From Shewanella halifaxensis HAW-EB4 (GTDB lineage Bacteria; Pseudomonadota; Gammaproteobacteria; Enterobacterales; Shewanellaceae): a stretch of DNA of 64,000 nt. Position 1 is the first letter of the stretch; each line of letters opens with the position of its first letter. The notes under the pieces are model-generated. The model saw only the letters and a list, made by a program, of their open reading frames with translations. It did no database searches and had not been told where the DNA came from. This document shows positions 63,080-64,000 of this stretch, in pieces. Both the position numbers and the translations under genes were made by a program. The stretch is taken from assembly GCF_000019185.1 (NCBI RefSeq), contig NC_010334.1, positions 5,111,001-5,175,000 on the forward strand, in the 5' to 3' direction.

Positions 63080-64000
<921 letters not shown>

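Overview
The window is a 64 kb piece of a gammaproteobacterial chromosome, most likely a marine Shewanella. The backbone order kdkA/waaA, kbl-tdh, glpE-glpG, elbB, polA-spf-engB, cytochrome c4, yihI, DUF2489 gene, hemN and the protein sequences themselves read like Shewanella. The species cannot be fixed from the sequence alone. No transposase, prophage, CRISPR array or tRNA gene was recognised.

Region 1 (1-7356) is a lipopolysaccharide core locus. Five minus-strand glycosyltransferase-type genes (the first cut by the window edge) diverge from kdkA (Kdo kinase), which converges on waaA (Kdo transferase). Region 2 (7.5-25.6 kb) is housekeeping: a TetR regulator, threonine catabolism (kbl, tdh), glpE and glpG, elbB, polA, the Spot 42 RNA gene spf, engB, diheme cytochrome c4, a CsrB-type regulatory RNA, a zinc-ribbon methyltransferase-like gene, yihI, hemN, a DUF885 lipoprotein and a PldB-like hydrolase.

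Region 3 (25.6-62.0 kb) is an apparently complete lateral (Laf-type) flagellar system of about 36 kb: export genes fliMNPQR-flhBA on the minus strand; motY-lafK-fliEFGHIJ on the plus strand; flgN-flgM-flgA on the minus strand; flgBCDEFGHIJKL and an unrecognised 344-residue gene on the plus strand; fliB (flagellin lysine methylase) divergent from the flagellin gene lafA; then fliD-fliS-fliT-fliK-fliL-lafS-lafT-lafU, a PilZ gene and a small membrane protein. It carries its own sigma-54 activator (LafK), flagellar sigma factor (LafS), anti-sigma factor (FlgM) and MotAB-type stators (LafTU). Promoter-like sites fit this: sigma-54 type before flgB and fliD, sigma-28 type before lafA. No chemotaxis genes are present, and FliM lacks the usual CheY-binding N-terminus.

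Region 4 (62.0-64.0 kb) has a second GGA-hairpin RNA region resembling CsrB/CsrC, then the end of an rRNA operon on the minus strand (5S and the 3' part of 23S).

The points most worth a second look are: an unannotated 47-codon membrane-peptide ORF filling the fliP-fliQ gap; two places (glpG and fliR) where a duplicated copy of the gene's start lies just upstream of the gene; two CsrB-like RNAs in one window; a possible extra sRNA after spf; an acidic insertion in the filament cap protein; and a PilZ gene joined to the motor operon.
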